From Prochlorococcus sp. AG-409-P01 (GTDB taxonomy: Bacteria > Cyanobacteriota > Cyanobacteriia > PCC-6307 > Cyanobiaceae), in contig QCKM01000013.1 of NCBI GenBank assembly GCA_003215335.1, positions 1-39,510 on the forward strand: a DNA stretch of 39,510 nucleotides, read 5' to 3'. How positions within the stretch are numbered: position 1 is the stretch's first letter; each line of letters opens with the position of its first letter. Positions 25,374-33,120 of the stretch are shown piece by piece. The notes beneath the pieces are model-generated. The model was not told the DNA's origin, searched no databases, and saw only the letters and a list, made by a program, of their open reading frames with translations. The position numbers and the translations under genes were made by a program.

Positions 25374-25601
25374 TTATTGACCGGTTTTTTGAAGATCTGG
25401 TCGTTCCTCAGCCAGTACTGCACCTTCAACGGGACATACCTGTAAGCAGATTCCACAATCTATACAAGTATTGAAGTCTATCCAGTAGTAATCTGTGCCT
25501 TTGCTGTTTTTGCCATCAGCTTGCTTTATGCAGCTGACAGGACAAGCACTAACGCAATCTGCTATTCCTTCGCAAATGTCACTGGAAATACTATGAGCCA
25601 T
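25374..25601 (-). CDS. small 8-Cys bacterial-type ferredoxin (3Fe-4S/4Fe-4S or 2[4Fe-4S])
   Basis: ATG 25601 (MAHSISSDICEG) gives 75 residues and the usual ferredoxin start; a TTG at 25619 would add six residues. The second half has a normal CIDCGICLQVCP motif. The first motif is CEGIADCVSACPVSC: the second cysteine of a standard CxxCxxCxxxCP is replaced by isoleucine, as in 7-iron ferredoxins, which suggests one 3Fe-4S and one 4Fe-4S cluster; a fourth nearby cysteine might rescue a 4Fe-4S cluster. It is a soluble electron carrier with unknown partner. It starts 25 bases after the hisZ stop and precedes htpG. Confidence 0.9.
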   Translation of the reverse strand: MAHSISSDICEGIADCVSACPVSCIKQADGKNSKGTDYYWIDFNTCIDCGICLQVCPVEGAVLAEERPDLQKTGQ

Positions 25602-25626
25602 TGGATTTAACTGATTCAATTTTATT

Positions 25627-26805
25627 CTAAAGATCTATCCAATCGAGGGTGGAGCAATTTCTATTCAGCATCATTTCTGAAGCCATATTTTTATTTTTAC
25701 AGCAATTCACCTCAACTATTGCCATTACACCCTTGTTATGCCATTGGTGTTGACGGTTTAGTGCTTCTTCAAGAGAAACTCCTGGTCCATAGGCTACTAA
25801 AACCTTCTCTATCCCTGTTTGATCTTGAGATTCGTTGCCTATAAGCTCTCTTATCGAATCAATAGCGAAACTAAATCCAACGCCCGCTGCATCATTGCCA
25901 CTAGCCCCACATCGTGAAACTATTTCGTCGTATCTTCCTCCTCTTGCAATTACTACAGGGGCTGTTGAATGGTGACATACAACTTGAAATACAAATCCTT
26001 GATACAAGTCGAAATGTGGTAGAAATGTTGGGTCAAACTGTATGCTAATGCTTTGTGAAGAAGCCAATGGCTCAATGTAGTTAAATAGGCGTCTTATATC
26101 TTGTAAACATTTGCTTTCTCCAAACATTGATTTTATTTCCTCAATGACAGAATCTGGTTTTCCTCTTGTATCTAATATTTTATTTAAATATTTTTTTTCA
26201 TTAGTTTTTAGATGGGAATTTTCTATTGATAAGCGATCAAACTCGGCTAAATATTTACGAATAGTATCTTTATCACACTGATTAAATTGTGTAAGTATCA
26301 AATCTAGTATATCTGTATGGCCTATTAATATTTGAGTTTTGTTGTTAACTCCTAATTTTAATTTGCTTATTGACTTCACTAATAATGATAGTAACTCTAA
26401 CTCTGCACTAACATTTTTTAAGCCAAATAGCTCAACTCCACTATGAAGGCTCTCTTCTATACACAATGCACCGTCTACAGTCGACTTTGATTCAAAAACA
26501 GTTCCTGCAGCCCATAGGCGTAAGGGACGAGGACGTTCACCAAACCTTGTACATGCTGCTCTAGCAATCGATGCAGTCATTTCAGGCCTAAGTCCTAAAG
26601 CTTCGTCAGAAACTATTCGAACTATTTCCTTACTCGATATAGCACCACCAGCTTTAAGCGTTGCCATTCTTTCAACCCTAGGGGGAGCTACTTCTTCATA
26701 TCCCCACTGCTTATAAACTTCAGCCAAGCGAATACTAAGCTGATGATTTAGTTCTACCTGTTTTGGGTTTAAATCCTTAGCTCCAGCTGCAGGTTGTAAT
26801 GCCAT
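25627..26805 (-). CDS. hisZ: ATP phosphoribosyltransferase regulatory subunit HisZ
   Basis: HisZ is a histidyl-tRNA-synthetase-like protein without aminoacylation function that activates the short form of HisG in the first step of histidine synthesis. The 392-residue protein starts best at ATG 26805 (MALQPAAGAKDLNPKQVELN); the longer frame from 26892 overlaps the preceding phosphatase gene. The class II synthetase-like core shows EEVAPPRVERMATL, RPEMTASIARA and VVIARGGRYDEIVS. The C-terminal anticodon-binding domain of a true HisRS is not complete, as expected for HisZ. It implies that HisG in this organism is the short form. It follows an inositol-monophosphatase-family gene closely. Confidence 0.88.
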   Translation of the reverse strand: MALQPAAGAKDLNPKQVELNHQLSIRLAEVYKQWGYEEVAPPRVERMATLKAGGAISSKEIVRIVSDEALGLRPEMTASIARAACTRFGERPRPLRLWAAGTVFESKSTVDGALCIEESLHSGVELFGLKNVSAELELLSLLVKSISKLKLGVNNKTQILIGHTDILDLILTQFNQCDKDTIRKYLAEFDRLSIENSHLKTNEKKYLNKILDTRGKPDSVIEEIKSMFGESKCLQDIRRLFNYIEPLASSQSISIQFDPTFLPHFDLYQGFVFQVVCHHSTAPVVIARGGRYDEIVSRCGASGNDAAGVGFSFAIDSIRELIGNESQDQTGIEKVLVAYGPGVSLEEALNRQHQWHNKGVMAIVEVNCCKNKNMASEMMLNRNCSTLDWIDL

Positions 26806-26833
26806 AACCGTTATCTTGTTTTTGATCGGGATT

Positions 26834-27712
26834 CTATTTTTGTAGTTCTGGGGCACCAAAGCAACTTCCGTAAAGGGGTTTAACTTCAGCAAGCTCGTTT
26901 ATTAGATGCTTATGTATCCCAGGTGTGCATGCTAAGACCCTTCCACTTGTTATATCGAATTCTCCTCCCAAATAATTAGTAACAGTTCCACCTGACATTT
27001 CCACTAATGCTGTTCCTGCTGCCAGATCCCACGCAGATAAACCTCTTTCCCAGTACCCATCAATTATTCCAGAGGCAACAAATGCAAGATCAATAGCGGA
27101 TGCACCACCTCTTCTTACACCACGAGTTCTATGTGTCATCCAGCAAAATTCTGCATAATTGTTGTCTAATCGTGTTTGTCTGTCATAGGCAAAGCCTGTC
27201 ACTAAAAGTGAATCGACAAGTTTGCTGCATCTAGATACACTTAATTTTTGCTTGTTGCAAAAAGAGCCTATAGGAGGAGCACCCCAGTAAATTTGTTTTA
27301 GATAAGGAACAGAAATTGCACCTAGTAAAGGTTTGTTTTGCCATGTCAATCCTATAGATGTTCCGAAAAAAGGATAGCCATGTGCAAAATTCGTTGTTCC
27401 ATCTAATGGGTCCACACACCATTTTAGAGAGCCAGAAGGTCCTATATTTCCGCTTTCTTCAGCAAGGATTGCTATTTCCGGTGTACGTTCTTTTAAATGC
27501 TTTAAAACAAGACTCTCAGCATCTAAATCTGCATCGGTGACTAAATCTCCGATTCTCCCTTTGTTTTCAATGTTATTTAAATTACCATAATGCTCCATAA
27601 GTAGATTGCCAGCACTTTCTGCAATACTTTTAGAGACTTCCGCAAGTTCAATAAGATCTCGTTCTGTCAAACCAGCTTTTTCGGCTGCTATTACACATGT
27701 CGGATTATTCAT
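26834..27712 (-). CDS. inositol monophosphatase family phosphatase
   Basis: This is a Mg2+-dependent sugar-phosphate phosphatase of 292 residues. Family motifs: VTDADLDAE (about 58-66), the metal-binding glutamate E85 in ILAEESG, D101 PLDGTTNF (101-108), and the second metal site W228 D229 in SAWDLAAGTALVEMSGG. The substrate could be myo-inositol phosphate, fructose-1,6-bisphosphate or histidinol phosphate. Because it is immediately upstream of hisZ, and because IMPase-fold histidinol-phosphate phosphatases (HisN type) are known in actinobacteria and plants, that substrate is a reasonable guess but not shown by the sequence. It starts at ATG 27712. Confidence 0.9.
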   Translation of the reverse strand: MNNPTCVIAAEKAGLTERDLIELAEVSKSIAESAGNLLMEHYGNLNNIENKGRIGDLVTDADLDAESLVLKHLKERTPEIAILAEESGNIGPSGSLKWCVDPLDGTTNFAHGYPFFGTSIGLTWQNKPLLGAISVPYLKQIYWGAPPIGSFCNKQKLSVSRCSKLVDSLLVTGFAYDRQTRLDNNYAEFCWMTHRTRGVRRGGASAIDLAFVASGIIDGYWERGLSAWDLAAGTALVEMSGGTVTNYLGGEFDITSGRVLACTPGIHKHLINELAEVKPLYGSCFGAPELQK

Positions 27713-28047
27713 TGCTTAGATAAAATGATTACAATATACTTTCCATAATACCTTTATCAAGCTCCTCTGTTTCATCGGCAAATAAGAATTTAAATTCGAT
27801 TATATTTTGAATCTATTATATTGCGTTGTTAAGAAGGAAAACCAAGCTTATTATAAAAACAAAAATTATAGCTTTTGACTATTATTAATTATTTACATTC
27901 CTTATCTTGATTTATTTGTGTTTCTGCATAATACAAATATTCTTCCTGAGTACATTTCTCAGCGTTGAAAGTATTTGAAAAAACATTTAGTTGGACTTGT
28001 CGGCAAAATTGATAGCATACTGCTAGATTAAAAATGCTTTTGCCGCT
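27713..28047. other. 335-base intergenic region with a possible small minus-strand peptide remnant
   Basis: This stretch between the phosphatase gene and tRNA-Ser is AT-rich with no convincing gene. A minus-strand frame ending at 27889 encodes a protein-like tail (FNAEKCTQEEYLYYAETQINQDKEC) but has no ATG outside the tRNA, and its only in-frame ATG lies on the antisense strand of the tRNA. It might be the remnant of a small gene. The promoters of the phosphatase (minus) and of the tRNA (plus) should lie here. Confidence 0.4.
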
Positions 28048-28134
28048 GGAGAGGTGGCCGAGTGGTCGAAGGCGCAGCACTGGAAATGCTGTATAGGGGC
28101 AACTCTATCGAGGGTTCGAATCCCTCCCTCTCCG
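28048..28134 (+). tRNA. tRNA-Ser (GGA)
   Basis: The full cloverleaf is visible: acceptor arm GGAGAGG (28048-28054) pairs with CCTCTCC (28127-28133), followed by discriminator G. The anticodon stem CAGCA/TGCTG encloses the loop CTGGAAA, so the anticodon is GGA, reading UCC/UCU serine codons. A long variable arm (GTATAGGGGCAACTCTATC region) is typical of class II tRNA-Ser. The T-arm GAGGG-TTCGAAT-CCCTC is perfect. CCA is not encoded. The terminator hairpin follows 7 bases later. Confidence 0.97.
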
Positions 28135-28140
28135 TTTTTA

Positions 28141-28173
28141 GGCCGGTCACTAGAGCCGGCCATCACATTTTTT
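28141..28173 (+). terminator. intrinsic terminator of tRNA-Ser
   Basis: A GC-only 6-bp stem (GGCCGG at 28141-28146, CCGGCC at 28156-28161) with a 9-base loop is followed after 6 bases by TTTTTT (28168-28173). Its position just after the tRNA and before the convergent pstB gene fits transcription termination. Confidence 0.7.
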
Positions 28174-28214
28174 GCTTTTCAACTTATTTCTTTTTGTATG
28201 AGGCTTATCAACTT

Positions 28215-29024
28215 TTACCCAAAGCGCCCGGAAATATAGTCTTGAGTGGCTTTTTGTGAAGGTGAATTAAATATTTTACTAGTCTCATTATATTCAACTA
28301 AATAGCCTAACTTACCAGAACCACCGGATTGTTTCTCTGCGTTATAGAAAGCAGTCATATCACTAACACGTACTGCTTGTTGCATATTATGTGTAACTAT
28401 TATGATTGTATAACTCTTTTTTAAGTCGTGCATAGTCTCTTCGATTTTTAAGGTTGATATAGGATCTAAGGCGGAACATGGTTCATCCATAAGGATTACT
28501 TCAGGCTCGATAGCAATTGTTCTGGCAATGCATAATCTCTGTTGCTGACCGCCAGATAAAGAACACCCACTTTCTTTTAGTTTATCTTTGCATTCATCCC
28601 ACAAGGCAGCTTTTTTAAGTGACATCTCTACAAGTTCATCCATGTCACCTGTGTAGCCATTTATTCTTGCTCCAAATGCAATATTTTCGTAAACACTTTT
28701 CGGGAAAGGGTTGGGCTGTTGAAAAACCATGCCAATTCTTCTTCTTACTTCAACTGGGTCGACTTCAGGTGCATATAAATCGACACCTTCAAACAATACT
28801 CTTCCTGTTAGTGAACAACCATCTATTAAGTCATTCATTCTGTTGATAGACCTTAAGACAGTTGATTTGCCGCACCCTGAGGGGCCTATGAAGGCTGTAA
28901 CTTTGCCTCTTGGCATTTCACAATAGATGTTTCTAACTGCAGGTGAGTTTTTATAACTTATGGTTACATTCTCAAGTGATATGCAAGGAGAATTTATTAT
29001 CGAGTTGTTTTTGGTGTGATTCAT
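28215..29024 (-). CDS. pstB: phosphate ABC transporter ATP-binding protein PstB
   Basis: PstB is the ATPase of the high-affinity phosphate importer. The 269-residue protein has Walker [10 protein letters not shown] (47-55), the PstB-type [11 protein letters not shown] segment, Q-loop [18 protein letters not shown], signature LSGGQ (156-160) with QQQRL, Walker B VILMDEP (176-182) and the [13 protein letters not shown] switch region, all typical of PstB and distinct from sugar-type ATPases. It starts at ATG 29024, 56 bases after pstA, the usual pstC-A-B order. pstS is not in the cluster, as is common in picocyanobacteria. Expression is probably controlled with pstC and pstA from the upstream promoter. 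Confidence 0.97.
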   Translation of the reverse strand: MNHTKNNSIINSPCISLENVTISYKNSPAVRNIYCEMPRGKVTAFIGPSGCGKSTVLRSINRMNDLIDGCSLTGRVLFEGVDLYAPEVDPVEVRRRIGMVFQQPNPFPKSVYENIAFGARINGYTGDMDELVEMSLKKAALWDECKDKLKESGCSLSGGQQQRLCIARTIAIEPEVILMDEPCSALDPISTLKIEETMHDLKKSYTIIIVTHNMQQAVRVSDMTAFYNAEKQSGGSGKLGYLVEYNETSKIFNSPSQKATQDYISGRFG

Positions 29025-29080
29025 GATCTTAATTCACAAGATAAATTAGCTGCTTAATATTGAGAAATTAGCAATCAAAA

Positions 29081-30028
29081 CTATTTACGGTTAGATTGTC
29101 CTGTTTTTGAGTCAGCCAGGTTACCCAATATCCTTGTTAGCAAGTTTATAAATAGGATCATAGCAACTAGAACAAAAGATGCAGCCCAGGCCAGTTGGTT
29201 TTGTGCTTCATACGGTTCTAAAGCAAAATTATAAATAAGGACGGAGAGTGAGGCTATCGGATTTAATGCTGAATCTATGCTGCTAGACCAATAGAAAGAG
29301 AATAATGCTGTAAAAATTAGTGGAGCAGTTTCACCAGCCGCTCTTGCTATAGCAAGAACAACACCTGTTGCAATTGGTGTAAATGCATTGGGCAGTGTAA
29401 TTCTTGTGATAGTTACAAACTTAGAGGCCCCTACTCCCAATGCACCAGTGCGCAAATCATCAGATACTAACTTAAGACCTTCGTCAGTAGTTTTAATTAT
29501 TGTTGGTAGCATAAGGATAGATAAAGCCATGCCACCAGCAATAGCACTGAAGTTTGAACCAAAAATAATCTTTGTCGAAACGATCACTCCATATATAAAT
29601 ACACCAGTAATAATTGACGGAACGCCTGAAAGGACATTGGTCCCAAATCTTATAAATTGAGAGAATGAATCGCCTTTAGAATACTCTGCAAGGAAAATAC
29701 CTCCTCCTACTCCAATTGGTATTGCTATAAGTGAAGCTATTGTTGTGACGATTAAAGTCCCTTGTATGGCATTTCCTATGCCGCCAGCATTATCCATATC
29801 ATCGCCAGGTGGTTCTGGCAATGAAAGGAATAAGTCTAGGTTTAATTGAGAAATACCTTTTACCAATACATAGCTCAATATAAGAATTAGAGGTAATATT
29901 GCGATTAGCGCAAATACTAATGAGGTCAATGTTAGAAATCTGTCAGAGATATTTCTAGCCAAACTTGGCTTGTAGGTTAAATCTGGAGTAGGCACATCTC
30001 CGATAATTTGTTTGTATTTATTATCCAT
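29081..30028 (-). CDS. pstA: phosphate ABC transporter permease PstA
   Basis: PstA forms the transmembrane channel with PstC. The 315-residue protein has about six helices, beginning with LTSLVFALIAILPLILILSYVLVKG (about 31-55), and the permease loop KLVSDDLRTGALGVGASKFVTITRITLPNA. The GGIFLAEYSK, SGVPSIITGVF and AIARAAGETAPLIFTA motifs are characteristic of PstA. Its ATG is almost adjacent to the pstC stop (1 base between), so translation is coupled. It is followed by pstB. Confidence 0.96.
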   Translation of the reverse strand: MDNKYKQIIGDVPTPDLTYKPSLARNISDRFLTLTSLVFALIAILPLILILSYVLVKGISQLNLDLFLSLPEPPGDDMDNAGGIGNAIQGTLIVTTIASLIAIPIGVGGGIFLAEYSKGDSFSQFIRFGTNVLSGVPSIITGVFIYGVIVSTKIIFGSNFSAIAGGMALSILMLPTIIKTTDEGLKLVSDDLRTGALGVGASKFVTITRITLPNAFTPIATGVVLAIARAAGETAPLIFTALFSFYWSSSIDSALNPIASLSVLIYNFALEPYEAQNQLAWAASFVLVAMILFINLLTRILGNLADSKTGQSNRK

Positions 30029-30029
30029 A

Positions 30030-30983
30030 TTAATATTTAAGTCTTAACCGTTTGACAATCAATTGAGCAAAAACATTGACGACAAGTGTTAGTATCATAA
30101 GTATTAATGCTGCATACATAAGTGAAGAAACTTGATTTCCATCAGCCTCGCCAAATTGATTGGCTAGCATTGCGGCGATTGTATTTCCCGGAGCAAATAT
30201 TGACCAGCTAAAATTATTAGAGTTGCCTATTATCATCGTTACAGCCATTGTTTCACCCATTGCTCTGCCAAGTGCTAACAACACCCCGCCTGCTATTCCA
30301 GATATTGCTGCGGGCAGAATAATATTAAATATAGTTGGCCATCTTGACGCTCCAATTGCATAAGCACCTTCACGAAGTTTATTGGGAACTTGATTTAATG
30401 AATCTCTAGAAATAGAAGTAATTATTGGTAATATCATAATAGCAAGTATAATTATTGCTGGGGCAACACCTGGTCCAACTGGAGTTGTATTAAATATTGG
30501 AAGCCAACCTAAAAAACTATTGATGCTAATTAGAAATGGTCTGAGGAACGGCTCCATAATGAAAATTGCCCATAGACCTAGAACGACTGATGGAATTGCT
30601 GCTAAAAGTTCAACCATAACGCTTAGTATTGATCTTATGTTCTTTGGAATTATATTTTCTGTTATAAATATTGCAGTACCAACACCTAATGGCACTGCAA
30701 TTAATAAAGCAACTATAGATGTAATTAGAGTGCCATATATTGCTGTAAATGCTCCATAGGCATCATCTACTGGGTTCCAGTCAGATGTGATTAAAAAACT
30801 AAGCCCGTATTTAGCTATTGATTCAATTGAACCTCTAAAAATAACTATCAATATTGAAAACAAGAGGATGGCCACTATTGAAGCCATACCCAATGAAAAA
30901 TTCTTGAACCCATTATCAAGGGTTCTTTCAGATGCTGTTCGCTTTCGGAGTTTATAGCGGATCTCTGATTCTCGCCTATTCAT
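30030..30983 (-). CDS. pstC: phosphate ABC transporter permease PstC
   Basis: PstC is the second channel subunit of the phosphate importer. The 317-residue protein has a basic N-terminal tail (RRESEIRYKLRKR) and six helices. Conserved PstC features are GTLITSIVALLIAVPLGVGTAIFI, LLAAIPSVVLGLWAIF, the SLNQVPNKLREGAYAIGASRW loop and LALGRAMGETMAVTMIIGN. It is the first gene of the pstC-pstA-pstB operon and is divergent from dnaK. A tandem repeat resembling a Pho box lies 31 bases before its start. Confidence 0.96.
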   Translation of the reverse strand: MNRRESEIRYKLRKRTASERTLDNGFKNFSLGMASIVAILLFSILIVIFRGSIESIAKYGLSFLITSDWNPVDDAYGAFTAIYGTLITSIVALLIAVPLGVGTAIFITENIIPKNIRSILSVMVELLAAIPSVVLGLWAIFIMEPFLRPFLISINSFLGWLPIFNTTPVGPGVAPAIIILAIMILPIITSISRDSLNQVPNKLREGAYAIGASRWPTIFNIILPAAISGIAGGVLLALGRAMGETMAVTMIIGNSNNFSWSIFAPGNTIAAMLANQFGEADGNQVSSLMYAALILMILTLVVNVFAQLIVKRLRLKY

Positions 30984-31013
30984 TCTTTTTTATGAATGAC
31001 CTGCTAACGCTAC

Positions 31014-31032
31014 TGGTTTTTCGTTGGTTATT
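31014..31032 (-). promoter_or_regulatory. possible Pho-box-like tandem repeat upstream of pstC
   Basis: On the minus strand AATAACCA and AAAAACCA are separated by 3 bases, giving the 11-base periodicity of cyanobacterial PhoB/SphR sites (consensus units PyTTAAPyPyT/A). The match to the consensus is partial (6 and 5 of 8). It lies 31-49 bases before the pstC ATG. Phosphate regulation of pst operons is established in cyanobacteria; its action here is inference. Confidence 0.3.
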
Positions 31033-31072
31033 TACAGAGTGATCTTGAATAGATGTGGATAGCCATATATAA

Positions 31073-31094
31073 AAAGGCTTGGAGCCAAGCCTTT
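31073..31094. promoter_or_regulatory. 9-bp perfect hairpin in the pstC-dnaK divergent region
   Basis: AAAGGCTTG (31073-31081) and CAAGCCTTT (31086-31094) form a perfect stem with a GAGC loop, 35 bases before the dnaK start. Read on the minus strand it ends in TTTTT and looks like an intrinsic terminator pointing toward pstC. On the plus strand it would lie in the dnaK leader. Either insulation between the two divergent genes or a leader structure is possible. Confidence 0.45.
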
Positions 31095-31128
31095 CTGAGG
31101 TTACGGTGGAGATTCACCTTTTGCTGCC

Positions 31129-33120
31129 ATGGGGCGAATTGTAGGAATTGACTTAGGGACGACCAACTCCGTTCTCGGAGTTTTAGAAGCAGGGCGTCCA
31201 CAAGTAATTGCTAATGCCGAAGGTAGTCGAACGACTCCTTCAGTTGTTGGTTATACCAAGGACTCCGAACTGTTGGTTGGGCAACTTGCAAGAAGGCAAT
31301 TAGTCCTTAGCCCAAGAAATACGTTTGCCAACCTTAAGCGTTTTGTTGGCCGTAATTGGGATGAACTAGAAGAGAGTTGCCTAAGCGTGCCATACACAGT
31401 TCGAGCTAACGCTCAAGGCAATGTTCGAGTCACTAGCCCTGTGACTGGAAGAGAATATGCCCCAGAAGAACTAGTTGCATCTATTTTAAGAAAGCTAGTG
31501 GATGATGCTGAAACTTACCTTGGTGAACCTGTTGATTCAGCGGTAATTACTGTCCCTGCTTACTTTAACGATGCTCAGCGACAAGCCACCCGAGATGCTG
31601 GAAGATTAGCTGGCATAAACGTTGAGCGAATCCTTAATGAGCCCACAGCAGCAGCTCTGGCATATGGCTTCGACAAGAGTTCTTCTAGTCGAATTCTTGT
31701 TTTTGATCTTGGAGGTGGAACATTTGATGTATCCCTGATGAGAGTTGCCAATGGTGTTTTTGATGTAAAAGCAACCTGTGGTGATACTCAACTTGGAGGC
31801 AATGACTTTGATCTTCGAATAGTTGATTGGCTTGCAGAGCAATTCTTAAAAGACAACTCAGTTGATTTGCGTAGAGATAGACAAGCTCTTCAAAGGCTTA
31901 CTGAAGCTGCTGAGAAGGCTAAGCAAGAGCTTTCTGGTGTACAGACCACTCCTATTTCTCTACCTTTTATTTCTACTGGTCCTGATGGCCCCCTTCATAT
32001 AGAAACTACTCTAGGCAGAACTCAATTTGAATCTCTTTGCCCTGACTTACTGGACAGACTTTTGTTACCTGTTCAAACAGCGTTAAAAGATTCTGGCTGG
32101 ACTGCTGAAGATATTGATGATGTTGTTTTGGTTGGTGGTGCCACAAGGATGCCAATGGTTAAACAACTTGTTCAGACGATTGTTCCTAACCCCCCATGTC
32201 AGTCAGTGAACCCCGATGAAGTTGTGGCAGTTGGAGCGGCTGTACAGGCAGGAATACTCACAGGTGAATTAAGAGATTTGTTGCTTAATGATGTAACACC
32301 ACTTTCATTAGGTCTTGAAACAATCGGAGGGCTTATGAAAGTCCTGATCCCTAGAAATACACCCATTCCTGTTAGACAATCTGATGTATTCAGTACTTCA
32401 GAATCGAACCAATCATCTGTAGAAATACATATTTGGCAAGGTGAAAGGCAATTGGCAGCTGATAATAAATCATTGGGAAAATTTAAATTATCTGGAATAC
32501 CTCCAGCTCCACGAGGAATCCCTCAAGTTCAGGTTGCATTTGATATTGATGCTAATGGATTGTTAGAAGTCAGTGCTACAGATAGAACTACAGGACGTAA
32601 ACAATCCGTTAATATTCAAGGAGGTTCTAATTTAAATGAACATGAGATAAAGGCTTTACTTGACGAGGCCCAAGCAAAAGCATTAGAAGATAAAAAGCGT
32701 AGAGCTTCAATAGATAGAACTAATAGAGCTTTAACACTTGTGGCTCAAGCTGAAAGAAGACTCAGAGATGTCGCATTAGAATTTGGACCCTACGGTGCTG
32801 AAAGACAACAAAGAGCAGTAGAAATAGCTTTAAGAGATGTTCAAGATTTATTGGAAGAAGACAACTTGCAAGAACTGGAAATGGGTGTCGCCGCCCTGCA
32901 AGAGGCTTTGTTCGGTCTTAATCGACGTATCTCTGCAGAAAGAAGGACTGAAACCAGTCCATTACAAGGGATAAAAAATACTTTTGGATCTCTTAAGGAT
33001 GAATTATTTTCAGATGATTATTGGGATGATGACCCTTGGGATGGATCATCTCGCATGTCTAATAGACGAAATATAGAACGCAACAATCAAGATCCTTGGA
33101 ATGATGACTTCTACCGCTAA
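31129..33120 (+). CDS. dnaK: molecular chaperone DnaK (Hsp70)
   Basis: DnaK is an ATP-driven chaperone. The 663-residue protein has the nucleotide-binding domain with GIDLGTTNS (5-13), VPAYFNDAQRQATRDAG, FDLGGGTFDVS and VLVGGATRMP; the substrate-binding domain follows with DVTPLSLGLE. The helical lid ends in a variable tail rich in acidic and aromatic residues (DDYWDDDPWDG and again QDPWNDDFYR) instead of the usual EEVxxK end. Cyanobacteria have several DnaK paralogues; this arrangement with a downstream zinc-finger-less DnaJ is one of the non-canonical ones and I leave the number open. The last 20 bases overlap the start of dnaJ. Confidence 0.96.
   Translation: MGRIVGIDLGTTNSVLGVLEAGRPQVIANAEGSRTTPSVVGYTKDSELLVGQLARRQLVLSPRNTFANLKRFVGRNWDELEESCLSVPYTVRANAQGNVRVTSPVTGREYAPEELVASILRKLVDDAETYLGEPVDSAVITVPAYFNDAQRQATRDAGRLAGINVERILNEPTAAALAYGFDKSSSSRILVFDLGGGTFDVSLMRVANGVFDVKATCGDTQLGGNDFDLRIVDWLAEQFLKDNSVDLRRDRQALQRLTEAAEKAKQELSGVQTTPISLPFISTGPDGPLHIETTLGRTQFESLCPDLLDRLLLPVQTALKDSGWTAEDIDDVVLVGGATRMPMVKQLVQTIVPNPPCQSVNPDEVVAVGAAVQAGILTGELRDLLLNDVTPLSLGLETIGGLMKVLIPRNTPIPVRQSDVFSTSESNQSSVEIHIWQGERQLAADNKSLGKFKLSGIPPAPRGIPQVQVAFDIDANGLLEVSATDRTTGRKQSVNIQGGSNLNEHEIKALLDEAQAKALEDKKRRASIDRTNRALTLVAQAERRLRDVALEFGPYGAERQQRAVEIALRDVQDLLEEDNLQELEMGVAALQEALFGLNRRISAERRTETSPLQGIKNTFGSLKDELFSDDYWDDDPWDGSSRMSNRRNIERNNQDPWNDDFYR

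Noticed and set aside
28054-28259. Plus-strand frames crossing tRNA-Ser
   Set aside because: They start inside the tRNA and run through the terminator hairpin.
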